64,000 nucleotides of DNA. Origin: Candidatus Poribacteria bacterium (GTDB taxonomy: Bacteria; Poribacteria; WGA-4E; WGA-3G). Shown piece after piece: positions 24,009 to 32,896 of the stretch (positions are counted from its first letter, which is position 1; each line of letters begins with the position of its first letter). The position numbers and the translations under genes are program-made. The notes below the pieces were generated by a model. The model saw only the letters and a list, made by a program, of their open reading frames with translations. It searched no databases and was not told where the DNA came from. The stretch lies in contig JAPPNJ010000155.1 of the NCBI GenBank assembly GCA_028818705.1, forward strand, positions 1-64,000. The letters run 5' to 3'.

Positions 24009-24037
24009 TTGACACACTTTTGCAACCTTGCTAACAT
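24009..24037 (+). promoter_or_regulatory. Promoter of Gfo/Idh/MocA gene 1
   Basis: TTGACA (24009-24014), 17 bases, TAACAT (24032-24037), 21 bases before the ATG at 24059. Same core as at 33381. Confidence 0.65.
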
Positions 24038-24058
24038 GCAAAATCAGGGGATTTGACA

Positions 24059-25126
24059 ATGAGAGACACCAAATATCGTGTAGCCATCATCGGATGCGGA
24101 CGGATGGGGCAGAACTATGCTGAGGCATACACCACCTATCCCGACACAGAGATTACCGCAATCGTCGATGCCAATGCAGAACGGAGAGACGTCCTCGGCA
24201 CGCGCTTCGGTGTTGCTGGACTCTACCGGGATGTAGAAGCCTTATTAGCCGACACCGTGCCAGACATCGCAGTCGTCGTTACACCCACGAAATACATGAA
24301 AGACGTCGTAATCGCCTGTGCTGAAGCCGGTGTTAAAGGTATTTCCACGGAGAAACCGATCGCCGCACGCCTTGAAGATGCCGACGCAATGGTTGAAGCG
24401 TGTAGTGAACGAGGGATCGTATTTGCTGGCGGCAACCTACAACGTGCAATGAACGAGGTACAGGAGGCAGCATCTAGGCTCCACAACGGTGAATTCGGGC
24501 ATATCAGAGGCGCGAGCGTCCACGGGTTCGGTGGTGAAATTTCGGGTGGCGGTTGTCAACACATCTCCGTACTCCGACTGTTCACCAACGCCGAAGTCGA
24601 AGAGGTAACGGCGTGGGGAACACCTCCAGAAGCCTTAGATGCAGAAACCGATGAAGGCTTAATCATCAACGGACGCTTCCAACTCAGCAATGGGCTTGAA
24701 TGCAATGTCTTCGGAACGCCGACATCGTGTCGCGGTGTAGATGTCTGGACAGATGAATGCCTCGTCCGCTGGGACTGGAACCCTCCAGAGATTTTCAAAG
24801 GCTACAATCAGCAAGGGAATCGTATCCGAATTGATCCCAACTATAGTCGATATCCGTGGAGCGAATACAGCTACCTCACCGGTTCAATTCGCTCTTTTTT
24901 AGGTGCTGTTGATGGCGATGGACACCCATGGATTACCGGCGCGGATCTCCGACAAGCGTTGGAGGTCGCGATTGCTGCGAAACTCTCCGCAAGTCGAAAT
25001 AGCGTTCCCGTCAAACTACCCTTAGAGGACAGAGCACTGACCCTTTACCCACGTCCCTATCGATGGCTCGGCGGTGACGCAACCGGCAAACCGCAAAGTC
25101 CTGAAGAAGCAACAGGGAAAAATTGA
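24059..25126 (+). CDS. Gfo/Idh/MocA family oxidoreductase 1
   Basis: A 355-residue NAD(P)-dependent dehydrogenase. The Rossmann motif is VAIIGCGRMGQNYAEAY; the substrate-side lysine lies in GISTEKPIAARL (EKP motif); a beta-sheet C-terminal domain follows. The family oxidises or reduces sugars, inositols and related polyols. The substrate cannot be read from sequence. ATG 24059 lies two codons inside a TTG-initiated frame and has AGGGG upstream. The gene stands alone behind a TAACAT-type promoter and a MITE-like element. Confidence 0.9.
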   Translation: MRDTKYRVAIIGCGRMGQNYAEAYTTYPDTEITAIVDANAERRDVLGTRFGVAGLYRDVEALLADTVPDIAVVVTPTKYMKDVVIACAEAGVKGISTEKPIAARLEDADAMVEACSERGIVFAGGNLQRAMNEVQEAASRLHNGEFGHIRGASVHGFGGEISGGGCQHISVLRLFTNAEVEEVTAWGTPPEALDAETDEGLIINGRFQLSNGLECNVFGTPTSCRGVDVWTDECLVRWDWNPPEIFKGYNQQGNRIRIDPNYSRYPWSEYSYLTGSIRSFLGAVDGDGHPWITGADLRQALEVAIAAKLSASRNSVPVKLPLEDRALTLYPRPYRWLGGDATGKPQSPEEATGKN

Positions 25127-25179
25127 GAACTGATTAGTCCTTGCAATGCAGAGGCGTCATCTTACACTCGGGAGGCAAG

Positions 25180-26907
25180 TTGAATAGCGCACAGAAAACC
25201 ACTATGCACATCATCGGCTGCGTTATAGCAGCGATATGCCTCATCGTCGGCTGCGGTGGGGAAAACCCGCTCGAAGAACCGGCGATACTCAAAGAAAACG
25301 CAATGCTCGGTGAGATGAAAGTGCCTGATACGGTGGCTGCTGCACCGGCGATGCCCGCTGAGGGCACACCCTACGTCAAGGAAATCGGCTACTATAGCGA
25401 CTGGCGGCGCACCAAACCCATCGCTGATGCCGTTCTAGCAGGAGATACCATCTACTTAAAAATCGTCTTCTCCGAGCCGATGCAGCACGTCGCCGCTGAT
25501 GATAAAACCGCCCGACCGGTCATCTATTACAAGATCGGAAAACAACTGACGCGGTTCAAGATCGCCGCAGTCGGGGCGCGGGGTGAGGATTTCACGGCGG
25601 GTTATTGCAAGCCGCAGGGGAAAACAGCAGGCAATGTGTATGTCAGTAAATACACCGTGCGACCTGCTGATGTCGGTGCGTTCAGGATCGCTGTCGGCAA
25701 GAAGAGCGTGGATGCCGAAGGCAACGAAATGGCTGCGTTCTACACCGACTCGGCAAAATTGGAGTTGGGTGTGCCACTGACGGTGTCAGAGGTCGGCTAT
25801 TACAGGAACTATCAGTTGACTCATCGACTCACCGCAGGTAGCACAGTCGTCCCGGGTGAGACGGTCTACACGAAAGTGGTGTTCTCTGAAGCGATGGCAC
25901 ATATAGTGGGTGAAGGTGAGGGGGCGCGTCCGGTGTTAGGGTTTCTGCTCAATGAGACGCAGACGCAGTATCGTGTCCGTGCGTCTGGCAAGCTTGCTTC
26001 TGGTGAGTGCAAACCGAAAGGTAAAGACCTGACGACGTGGGTATGCAAGTGGACAGTGGATGCCGGTTCAGGTGGCACGTTCACCTTGAAAGTGGGTGAA
26101 GCGAGTGAGAGTCAAACCGGTGTGCGATTGGGTGCTGACTATCTTCAGGTGCCGCCGCTACAGGTGGGTGTTGGTGAGATAACGTTATCGAATGCGGCGG
26201 TAGCGGAGAATGAAGTGCCGGGGACGGTTATCGGTGCGTTTTCGTATGGACGTGTGGCATCGCCAAGCTACCGGATAGCCGATAGTCAATCGGATATGCT
26301 CTTCTCTGTAGATGCCTCAGGGCAGCTCCTGACGCGAATCAGTTTTGACTATGAAAAGGGTTCGGTCTACAGTATTGTGATAGAAGAGACGGTGACGGGA
26401 CGTCGTGAGAGTTTTCAGGTGGAGATATTAGATGTCAATGAGCCTCCGACGGATTTGTCTATTTCTGGTTCGAGTTTCACGGAAGGTGCTGGCGTGGGGA
26501 CTCGGATAGGTGATTTGTCCGTTGCAGATGCGGATCGTGGCGATAGCCATACGTTTCGTCTTTTGGAAGGAGACACCTATTTTGAGATAGTGGGTCGAAC
26601 GTTGAAGTTGCTCGAAGCACCGTTGGGTTCTCAAGAGATAGAGATAGAGGTTAGCGATAAGGGTGGCTTGCTCTATAGTGAAAGGTTCACGATAGAACTG
26701 CGCCGCAGCGAGCCTGCTTCCGGGACGTCAGAGCCGAGCGAGCCCTCGGAAGACCCCGATGTCGCCCCTGACTCTACTGGCGATGATATCCTCGATTCTG
26801 CTAACGATGATACCCCTGATGTCGAGGTTGACCCGAATCGTGATTCTGATGGCGATGGTGTCCCTGATAACAAGGATAAGGAACCTAATAACCCTTTCGA
26901 CGCGTGA
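25180..26907 (+). CDS. Putative lipoprotein with cadherin-like and thrombospondin type 3-like repeats
   Basis: About 575 residues. From TTG 25180, preceded by GGGAGG, the N-terminus is a lipoprotein signal: basic start, hydrophobic core AAICLIVGC with lipobox cysteine at residue 25. Two related repeats of about 120 residues follow (each opening EIGYYSDW or EVGYYRNY and containing VFSEPMQHV or VFSEAMAHI), then cadherin-like modules (VAENEVPGTVIG, DVNEPPTDLSISG). The C-terminus is acidic and calcium-binding in style (DSDGDGVPDNKDKEP). It is probably an outer-surface adhesion protein. An ATG at 25204 would break the signal. Sequence homologous to the tail continues in other frames after the stop, so the 3' end is decayed. 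Confidence 0.7.
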   Translation: MNSAQKTTMHIIGCVIAAICLIVGCGGENPLEEPAILKENAMLGEMKVPDTVAAAPAMPAEGTPYVKEIGYYSDWRRTKPIADAVLAGDTIYLKIVFSEPMQHVAADDKTARPVIYYKIGKQLTRFKIAAVGARGEDFTAGYCKPQGKTAGNVYVSKYTVRPADVGAFRIAVGKKSVDAEGNEMAAFYTDSAKLELGVPLTVSEVGYYRNYQLTHRLTAGSTVVPGETVYTKVVFSEAMAHIVGEGEGARPVLGFLLNETQTQYRVRASGKLASGECKPKGKDLTTWVCKWTVDAGSGGTFTLKVGEASESQTGVRLGADYLQVPPLQVGVGEITLSNAAVAENEVPGTVIGAFSYGRVASPSYRIADSQSDMLFSVDASGQLLTRISFDYEKGSVYSIVIEETVTGRRESFQVEILDVNEPPTDLSISGSSFTEGAGVGTRIGDLSVADADRGDSHTFRLLEGDTYFEIVGRTLKLLEAPLGSQEIEIEVSDKGGLLYSERFTIELRRSEPASGTSEPSEPSEDPDVAPDSTGDDILDSANDDTPDVEVDPNRDSDGDGVPDNKDKEPNNPFDA

Positions 26908-27009
26908 TGGCGGCCCTGATATTGAGGTCGCCCGTGATTCTACAGGCGATGCTATGCTGATAAGGTCAATAATCCGCCTGATGCCCCTTTCAACTGGTGT
27001 TGGGAGTAA
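26905..27009 (+). pseudogene. Frameshifted remnant of the lipoprotein C-terminus
   Basis: After the TGA at 26905 the -1 frame reads DGGPDIEVARDSTGDAM, matching the style of the intact tail (DPDVAPDSTGDD). A second shift gives ADKVNNPPDAPFNWCWE and a TAA at 27007-27009. The two frames together continue a thrombospondin-type-3-like repeat, so the original protein was longer by about 35 residues. This could be two indels or sequencing errors. Confidence 0.6.
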
Positions 27010-27130
27010 GGTGTCAACTTCGTTAGCTAAAGTGCGCAAGCATAGGAAACCTTGAATCGATGATTTAGCAATGCTTTTCTAAATAGTAATTTTTTTTAAA
27101 TTCACGTTAGCAATATCAGGTTTTAGAGAA

Positions 27131-27489
27131 GCAGGGACATTTATGGTAGATTTTAGAATTACTTAAACACTGTCCATTGGTGAGGTTAGATGAAGATAAA
27201 AAAATGATTCGGTAATTGTTTGTGTTACCTTTCCATGGGGATCGCGAGCACAGCTCGCTCCTACAGTAAGAGATTTTTGAGAGTATTACCGATTTAAATT
27301 CTGAAACTTCATGAAACCTCGCCAGCGGTGGTACCATAGTCGGGAATCGGAGTTCCCTCCTACAGCAAGAATGTCTAAGCCGGTAGTCGGGAATCGGAGT
27401 GAATCAACGGTATGAAGCCCATAAGGGCTTCACCGCCTCCTACAGCGCAAGAATGTCGAAGTAATTCTAAAATCCACCGTAAATGGTCC
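27131..27489. repeat. MITE-like element B with nested repeats
   Basis: Ends are inverted copies: GGACATTTATGGTAG then ATTTTAGAATTACTT (27131-27160), and AAGTAATTCTAAAAT then CCACCGTAAATGGTCC (27459-27489). Inside are a GCGAG/CTCGC hairpin (27241-27265), an intact AGTCGGGAATCGGAG/TTCCCTCCTAC module (27338-27363) and a second copy (27384-27443) split by a 33-bp hairpin insert at 27403-27435. The element ends 21 bases before the PhyH gene at 27511 and accounts for most of the spacer. Confidence 0.65.
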
Positions 27490-27510
27490 TATTAGAGAAG
27501 GAGACCCCCG

Positions 27511-28299
27511 ATGAACGAAGATCAAAAATATCTATTCGATTTGACTGGATACCTCATCGTCGAGGATGCTTTGACAGCCGAAGAAGTTGGAGAATGCAAT
27601 GCCGCCATCGATTATCACATTGAGGGACTTAGGGAACGCGACAGTTCTCTGGCAGGCGGTTCAGCTGCACTCTCAGGCACAGCGCACCGCATGGACATGG
27701 GTGGCATGCTTGCATGGGAGAAACCTTGGTGTGAACCGTTTCGCAACCTCCTTGTGCATCCCAGCGTTAAATCCCACCTTGAGGAGATCTTAGGCGAAAA
27801 ATACCGACTCGATCACGGTCCAGGATTAATCGCTATGGAAAGCGGCACGGAAGGTGGGACACTACACGGTGGAGGGATAGAACGTCCTAATTTCTCTGAG
27901 GCCTACTTCTTCAAATACGGACGCATATACACAGGTTTGACCGTCATTGAATACATGCTCGCTGACGAAGGTCCTGGCGATGGCGGCTTAGCTATTATAC
28001 CCGGAAGCCACAAGGCAAACCTCCCTTGCCCAAGCAGTATGAAACGGTACGAGCAATATCAGAAACACGTTATCGAGGTCAACGCCAAGGCTGGCGATGC
28101 CGTAATTTTCACTGAAACGCTGACGCACGGTACACTTCCATGGAAGGGGGAGCATCAACGCCGGGCACTACTCTATAAATTCAGCCCCGGATTTCAATCT
28201 TATGGCACAGGTGCGCATCAAGTCACATACCCCGATTACATTGAGGATATGTCCCCAGAACAGCGAGAAGTCATGGAGGCGCCTCACATCAGACGCTAA
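27511..28299 (+). CDS. PhyH family protein 1 with HxG in place of HxD
   Basis: A 262-residue double-stranded beta-helix protein of the Fe(II)/2-oxoglutarate dioxygenase (PhyH) family. The usual facial triad is HxD...H. Here the first site is H119-G-G121 (LHGGGIERP) and the distal His is H206 (ETLTHGTLPW), so the iron-binding carboxylate is missing. The C-terminal arginine for 2-oxoglutarate (QRRALLYKF) is present. Gly or Ala in place of the Asp is the change found in non-haem iron halogenases, but many environmental PhyH proteins of this subgroup also have HGG, and their activity is unproven. AAGGAG precedes the ATG. Downstream is a Gfo/Idh/MocA gene. Confidence 0.85.
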   Translation: MNEDQKYLFDLTGYLIVEDALTAEEVGECNAAIDYHIEGLRERDSSLAGGSAALSGTAHRMDMGGMLAWEKPWCEPFRNLLVHPSVKSHLEEILGEKYRLDHGPGLIAMESGTEGGTLHGGGIERPNFSEAYFFKYGRIYTGLTVIEYMLADEGPGDGGLAIIPGSHKANLPCPSSMKRYEQYQKHVIEVNAKAGDAVIFTETLTHGTLPWKGEHQRRALLYKFSPGFQSYGTGAHQVTYPDYIEDMSPEQREVMEAPHIRR

Positions 28300-28335
28300 A
28301 GCAGGCGAACCGAGAACTACAAGAAGGAGAAAAAC

Positions 28336-29283
28336 ATGTCAAATCTACGAGTTGCCGTCATCGGCTGCGGCGGTAGAGGTCGCGGCCACATGAAAATCCT
28401 CTCAGAATTTGATGACACTGCCCTTGTCGCTGTCTGTGATCCGGTCGAAGCATCACGCAATAACGCTGGGGAAATGTTCAATGTCTCAGCCCGCTATGAG
28501 AGCATCGAGGCATTACTGGACAGTGAAACCTTAGACGCCATCTTCGTCGCCACACCTGCTCACCTCAACGGTGAGGCAGCACTTCCGTGCTTTGAACGCG
28601 GTATCCACACGCTCTTAGAAAAGCCGCCGGGTATGAGCGTTGCGGAAACAGTTTCGTTGCGCGATACCGCAGAACGGACAGGTGCGAAAGGGATGGTCGG
28701 TTGGAACCGCCGATTCCACCCGATTATCGTCGAAGCGAAACGGCAAGTCACGGCGCGGGGACCCGTCACACAGATCGTTGGGGAATTTCATAAGAGCATC
28801 ACGCAATTAGCACAAGGCGGTAGATTCCCAGAACACCTGATGGACAATATGTTTTTGGAGACCCCCATCCACGCGCTCGATGCCATCCGCGCCATCGCCG
28901 AAGCCGAGGTTCAAGAAGTCCATAGTGTTGTCCGACGGACAATCTCCGACTACAAGGACGTCCACGCAGCGCTCATCCTCTTTGACAATGGATGTGTCGC
29001 CCAACACACCGCTAATTACACCACTGATGCCCGCCTTGAACGCTACGAGATTCACGGTAGAGACATCTCCGCTTATCTTGAGGGTGTCTCCCACGGCACG
29101 GTTTTCTGTGATCGTCAGCAACACCAACTCACCAATCCAGGCAACAGCGGTACCACCGAGCAAAACAGGTATTTTCTCGATTGTGTCAAATCCGATACGC
29201 CTGTTTCTTTCCCCGCTGCGAACCTCGATGAGGCTGTCAAAACCATGGAACTCTGTGAAGCAATCCTAAATGGACTGCGCTAA
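28336..29283 (+). CDS. Gfo/Idh/MocA family oxidoreductase 2
   Basis: A 315-residue dehydrogenase with VAVIGCGGRGRGHMKIL as dinucleotide-binding loop, the DAIFVATPAHLN strand and the EKP motif in LLEKPPGMSV. It starts 36 bases after PhyH 1 with AAGGAG before the ATG, so the two are probably one operon. It likely oxidises a cyclic polyol or sugar derivative generated or released by its neighbours. Substrate unknown. Confidence 0.9.
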   Translation: MSNLRVAVIGCGGRGRGHMKILSEFDDTALVAVCDPVEASRNNAGEMFNVSARYESIEALLDSETLDAIFVATPAHLNGEAALPCFERGIHTLLEKPPGMSVAETVSLRDTAERTGAKGMVGWNRRFHPIIVEAKRQVTARGPVTQIVGEFHKSITQLAQGGRFPEHLMDNMFLETPIHALDAIRAIAEAEVQEVHSVVRRTISDYKDVHAALILFDNGCVAQHTANYTTDARLERYEIHGRDISAYLEGVSHGTVFCDRQQHQLTNPGNSGTTEQNRYFLDCVKSDTPVSFPAANLDEAVKTMELCEAILNGLR

Positions 29284-29318
29284 TTATGCTAACCTTTGGA
29301 CGATTTTTTATGGGATCC

Positions 29319-29392
29319 ACATTTCGCCCCGCTGGGGCTTATACCTCGGGACGAATGGCGTTTCTATAAACATTTCGCCCCGCTGGGGCTAT
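29319..29392. repeat. Paired TTTCGCCCC/GGGGCT hairpin element
   Basis: Two cores TTTCGCCCCGCTGGGGCT start near 29322 and 29375, separated by sequence containing TTTCTATAAACA. Same family as 8119-8280 and 39107-39180. Confidence 0.75.
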
Positions 29393-29504
29393 TCTTTGGC
29401 GCATCCGATTTTATTTTTTTGTGACTTGGCTCTGTGTGTGGATCTACGGAGCGGGTTGTTGGTCTTCCAACTCATCTCACCGAACTGCAAGGAAAAATTA
29501 AAAA

Positions 29505-30329
29505 ATGCCAACATTAAACGAACGCTTTGAAGCGTATAAAAGAGACGGATTCGCAGTTTTTGAGAAGGTGTTTGACGAATCACAAATGCAAAGTTGGCGG
29601 GAGAAGCACACAGAACTCTCCGCAGCCAACGATGGACAAACATGGTTCGGAAATACACTTGAACTCGCGCCCGAACTGATGTGGTCGGCGGTTTCGCACC
29701 CTACAATCCTTGCGTTTGTAGAAAAGGTGATGGGACCTTTCGTGCAATTGGACAATCTTACGCTTGCTGCGTTTCCGTCAATGGAAAAAGAGAAGGCAGA
29801 AGGTAGAGTCTCTGGCTGGCATCGTGACCGATGGGCACACGTTCCCTACACCGACGCGTATCACCGTCCAAACGCCATTAACGCCATCTCTTATCTGCAA
29901 GACTTGACAGATGAATTCGGGCCTCTACGCGTCATTGTCGGTTCGCATCGCAAGCCGATTACGATGGAAGACACGGATCGCGCAAAACCGCATCCTGATG
30001 AAACCCTTATCCACATGAAAGCAGGGGATGTCGTTATTACACACAACGGACTCATTCACTCAGGAACACCGAATACCTCTGGACAGTTACGCTATTTCTT
30101 CAGCATCTACTATAACCTGACATGGCTGAAACACACTGATCATCATACGGGTCCGCACACACAAAAACTGCTCGAAGCGGCGAAAGCCTCCAATAATCAC
30201 CAACACATGCGACTTCTCGGTGTGGATGAACAACTTCAACCTCGATGCAACTCGGGTTTCCTCCGTTCCGATGAAGAGCGATGGGAAGAATGGGCAACCG
30301 CCGACCAGGAAGCAATAAAGATTCTTTAA
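29505..30329 (+). CDS. PhyH family dioxygenase 2
   Basis: A 274-residue Fe(II)/2-oxoglutarate oxygenase. The triad is complete: H106-R-D108 in GWHRDRW and H185 in GLIHSGTPN, with Arg196 (QLRYFF) placed for 2-oxoglutarate. It is expected to hydroxylate a small organic substrate with release of succinate and CO2; the substrate is unknown. The start is supported by GCAAGGA and an ATTAAAAA leader that recurs before 53534 and 54577. It lies between Gfo/Idh/MocA 2 and PhyH 3. Confidence 0.9.
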   Translation: MPTLNERFEAYKRDGFAVFEKVFDESQMQSWREKHTELSAANDGQTWFGNTLELAPELMWSAVSHPTILAFVEKVMGPFVQLDNLTLAAFPSMEKEKAEGRVSGWHRDRWAHVPYTDAYHRPNAINAISYLQDLTDEFGPLRVIVGSHRKPITMEDTDRAKPHPDETLIHMKAGDVVITHNGLIHSGTPNTSGQLRYFFSIYYNLTWLKHTDHHTGPHTQKLLEAAKASNNHQHMRLLGVDEQLQPRCNSGFLRSDEERWEEWATADQEAIKIL

Positions 30330-30382
30330 CTCTTCGGTTTTCGACGAGGTCGGTACATCACTGGAAGCGATTAAGCACTTTA

Positions 30383-30408
30383 AAGTCGCGAGTGAAACTC
30401 GCTCCTAC
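30383..30408. repeat. Intact GCGAG/CTCGC hairpin element
   Basis: AGTCGCGAGTGAAACTCGCT then CCTAC: arms GCGAGT/ACTCGC around a 3-4 base loop. It serves as the compact reference for the expanded copy at 13837-13950. Confidence 0.75.
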
Positions 30409-30481
30409 TAAGATTGAGCACCCTAAAGGATATGAAAATACTTGTCGGAAAGGTCCTGCAATGGAATGGAGGCATAATTAA

Positions 30482-31228
30482 ATGGCAAATCCGAGCGTCG
30501 TACCACCAACCCTCAATGTCGAATTGGATCATCAACTGCAGCAAGAGGTTAACTTCTTCCTCAACTGGGGTTATCTCATTGTCGACAACGTCGCAACGCC
30601 ACAGCAGATTGAGTCCTTACGAAACGCTCTTGATGAAAGTTACAAGCGCAACGACAAAAGCCAATTCATCGGTGAATTGCTTGAAGAAGACGACCGGTTC
30701 GCATTTTTACTCGACAATCCACCCGTCCTAAAGCGTATGGAAGCCATACTGGGTACATGCGTACAACTTCACAGCGCGACAGCACGTATCACCGAACCCG
30801 GAACGCCCGATCAGAATTGGCATCGTGATGGTCCTTGGCCTGTAGCACCTCACGGAACACCTTACGGAAGCCTTCCTGCACAGATTAACTGTGGGTACTA
30901 TCTCGACGAAGTTACAGATGAGACAGGTCCTACCGTCATTCAACCCGGTAGCCATAGGGCACCGTTCCGACCACCTCCTAGTCCCGTCGAACTGCCAGAC
31001 GAAAAACGGGTACTTGCATCCCCAGGACAAGCGGTCATGTTCGATGGCTGGACGTGGCATCGCGGTGCTGCCAATATCTCTTCACAACGCCGCCGCGTCT
31101 GTCTCATGTGCTATCAAAACGCATGGATGAAATCCAGAGAACCTTTCGACGGTCCTCGCGTCACAAAACTTCGAGAGGAAGGCACACCCCAACAGAAACT
31201 TTTACTCGGTGCAATCCCGAAATGGTAA
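30482..31228 (+). CDS. PhyH family dioxygenase 3
   Basis: A 248-residue Fe(II)/2-oxoglutarate oxygenase with H114-R-D116 (QNWHRDGPWP) and H193 (TWHRGAANIS); Arg203-205 (QRRRVCL) fits the 2-oxoglutarate site. It has a short N-terminal extension before NFFLNWGYLIVDNVATP. The gene has its own TGGAGG ribosome binding site and follows a palindromic element. It is one of three PhyH genes within 3.7 kb; sequences differ enough that they probably act on different substrates. Confidence 0.9.
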   Translation: MANPSVVPPTLNVELDHQLQQEVNFFLNWGYLIVDNVATPQQIESLRNALDESYKRNDKSQFIGELLEEDDRFAFLLDNPPVLKRMEAILGTCVQLHSATARITEPGTPDQNWHRDGPWPVAPHGTPYGSLPAQINCGYYLDEVTDETGPTVIQPGSHRAPFRPPPSPVELPDEKRVLASPGQAVMFDGWTWHRGAANISSQRRRVCLMCYQNAWMKSREPFDGPRVTKLREEGTPQQKLLLGAIPKW

Positions 31229-31230
31229 CA

Positions 31231-31383
31231 TTATTGGCTATCAGCGATCAGCAGTCAGCAGTCGGACAAGTCCCATTGCAGCGGACGGAACCCGTAGGGC
31301 GAGGAATGTAATACAAGGAATGGATTTCGTCTATTCACAGACGAAATCCCCCCGTCCCTACTGACAGCTGACAGCAAAGCGAT
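31231..31383. repeat. Heptamer-iteron flanked element
   Basis: The left end consists of 7-bp iterons of the type ATCAGCG/ATCAGCA/GTCAGCA. The right end has inverted CTGACAG CTGACAG units. The centre contains a GATTTCGTCT/AGACGAAATC hairpin. Relatives are at 34589, 45418, 52410, 54284 and 63918. Confidence 0.65.
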
Positions 31384-31418
31384 TTGAAAACCGACAGGAA
31401 ATAAAAGGAAAAATAGAA

Positions 31419-32873
31419 ATGAATCTCGTTTATATCGTTATTGATACACTCCGCTACGATTACATCGGCGCAAACGGAAATGATTGGATAGAAACGCCTA
31501 ACATTGATCGGTTTGCTTCTAAAGCCTTGGCGTTTGATTATGCTTTCTGCGCCAGCTTTCCGACTATTCCGTATCGGACGGATGTCATCACCGGACAATA
31601 CGGCGCGCCCATCCATCCGTGGAAACCGCTCCGTCATGAACGTCAGACCTTACCGTGGACGCTTGCAGAGAAGGGCTATGCTACTCAACTCATCCACGAT
31701 ACACCGCACCTCGTCAACGGCGGACATAATTTCGATTGGCCCTTCCACGCGTGGACATTTGTTCGCGGTGCAGAAGTCGATAGAGACTGGATCAGCGATA
31801 CTGTAAAATGGCCCGACAACTGGACCCGCCAATCACTCTTTGATTGTATCGACGACAAAGCCGCCGAGTCAGGCATGCTTCGGAGCTACGCACGCGCCAA
31901 CCGAAACCGCAAAAAGCCTGAAGATTGGAACTGCGCTAAACTTTTCAACACCGCTGCGCAATTCCTCAAAGATAACACCAAACGAGACAACTTTTTCCTC
32001 TGGGTAGACTGCTTCGACCCACACGAACCGTGGGACGCGCCCCTTGAATTTATGAAAAAATACGATACGCGTCCGGGTTACGACGGTCGCGTCGATCCTC
32101 GCAGTCTCGGTGCCCGCGGCGACGCGCAGCTTTCAGACGAAGCGAAACAACACATCAAAGCACAATACGCTGCTAAAACGACATGGATGGACCACTGCTT
32201 TGGACAATTCCTTGACGCACTCGAATCCACCGGACTCGATAAAAATACCGCTGTTATCTTTACGGCTGACCACGGCACGAATGTCGGTGAACGCGGTAGA
32301 TTTGGCAAAGGACAACCCGTTCGTCAGCAAGAGACACACGTACCGCTCTTTATCCGACTCCCCGAAGGTGATACGGGTAGAAGCAACGTCATTGTGCAAC
32401 CCCAAGATTTCTTCCCGACGATCCTTAACATTTTGGGTGAGGCACGTCCTGATGGGATTGAGGGACACGACATACTAACGCCTGCCCGCAATGGCGGATC
32501 CGGTGAAAGGGAACTTGCGCTTTCAGGTGGAAGCATTGAGCGGTGGGAGAACGCCGCAGAAAATCCGAACCTCAACCTCTTCACAATCTTTACCCGTGAG
32601 TGGAGCTTAGAGGTCGGCACGAAACCTGAGAATTCTAAACTTGTCCGACTTGGTGAATTAGAAGATGTTGCCGATCAACATCCTAATGTTGTGGCGGAAC
32701 TTCACGCCGCCGCAGTTGATGAAATCGAACGTCGCGGCGCGGATCCTGCAGTCATGGCATGGCTTCGTAGTGGTGGCGAAACTGCATTTCCCGCCGATGC
32801 GAACCTCTGGGACGGCTATCCCGGACCCGCTGGCTACCGTCCTTACTTCGGAAAAATTTACATTGGGGAGTAA
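31419..32873 (+). CDS. Sulfatase-fold protein with threonine at the nucleophile position
   Basis: A 484-residue alkaline-phosphatase-superfamily protein of the sulfatase type. N-terminal VYIVIDTLRYDYIG carries Asp9 for metal binding, and VIFTADHGTNVGERG provides the second metal site. The catalytic CxPxR/SxPxR motif, in which Cys or Ser becomes formylglycine, reads T49-I-P-Y-R53 here, so formylglycine cannot form. It may hydrolyse a phospho- or phosphonate ester using Thr, as nucleotide pyrophosphatases do, or be a sulfatase-like protein with another role. No signal peptide is seen, so it is likely cytoplasmic. AAAAGGAAAA precedes the ATG. Confidence 0.82.
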   Translation: MNLVYIVIDTLRYDYIGANGNDWIETPNIDRFASKALAFDYAFCASFPTIPYRTDVITGQYGAPIHPWKPLRHERQTLPWTLAEKGYATQLIHDTPHLVNGGHNFDWPFHAWTFVRGAEVDRDWISDTVKWPDNWTRQSLFDCIDDKAAESGMLRSYARANRNRKKPEDWNCAKLFNTAAQFLKDNTKRDNFFLWVDCFDPHEPWDAPLEFMKKYDTRPGYDGRVDPRSLGARGDAQLSDEAKQHIKAQYAAKTTWMDHCFGQFLDALESTGLDKNTAVIFTADHGTNVGERGRFGKGQPVRQQETHVPLFIRLPEGDTGRSNVIVQPQDFFPTILNILGEARPDGIEGHDILTPARNGGSGERELALSGGSIERWENAAENPNLNLFTIFTREWSLEVGTKPENSKLVRLGELEDVADQHPNVVAELHAAAVDEIERRGADPAVMAWLRSGGETAFPADANLWDGYPGPAGYRPYFGKIYIGE

Positions 32874-32896
32874 AACACTCATACCTATCCCTTCGT

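Noticed and set aside
26759..27055. 98-residue plus-strand frame overlapping the lipoprotein 3' end
   Set aside because: Its first half is the out-of-frame complement of a repetitive acidic coding region. Only its later part is meaningful, as a frameshifted continuation of the lipoprotein.
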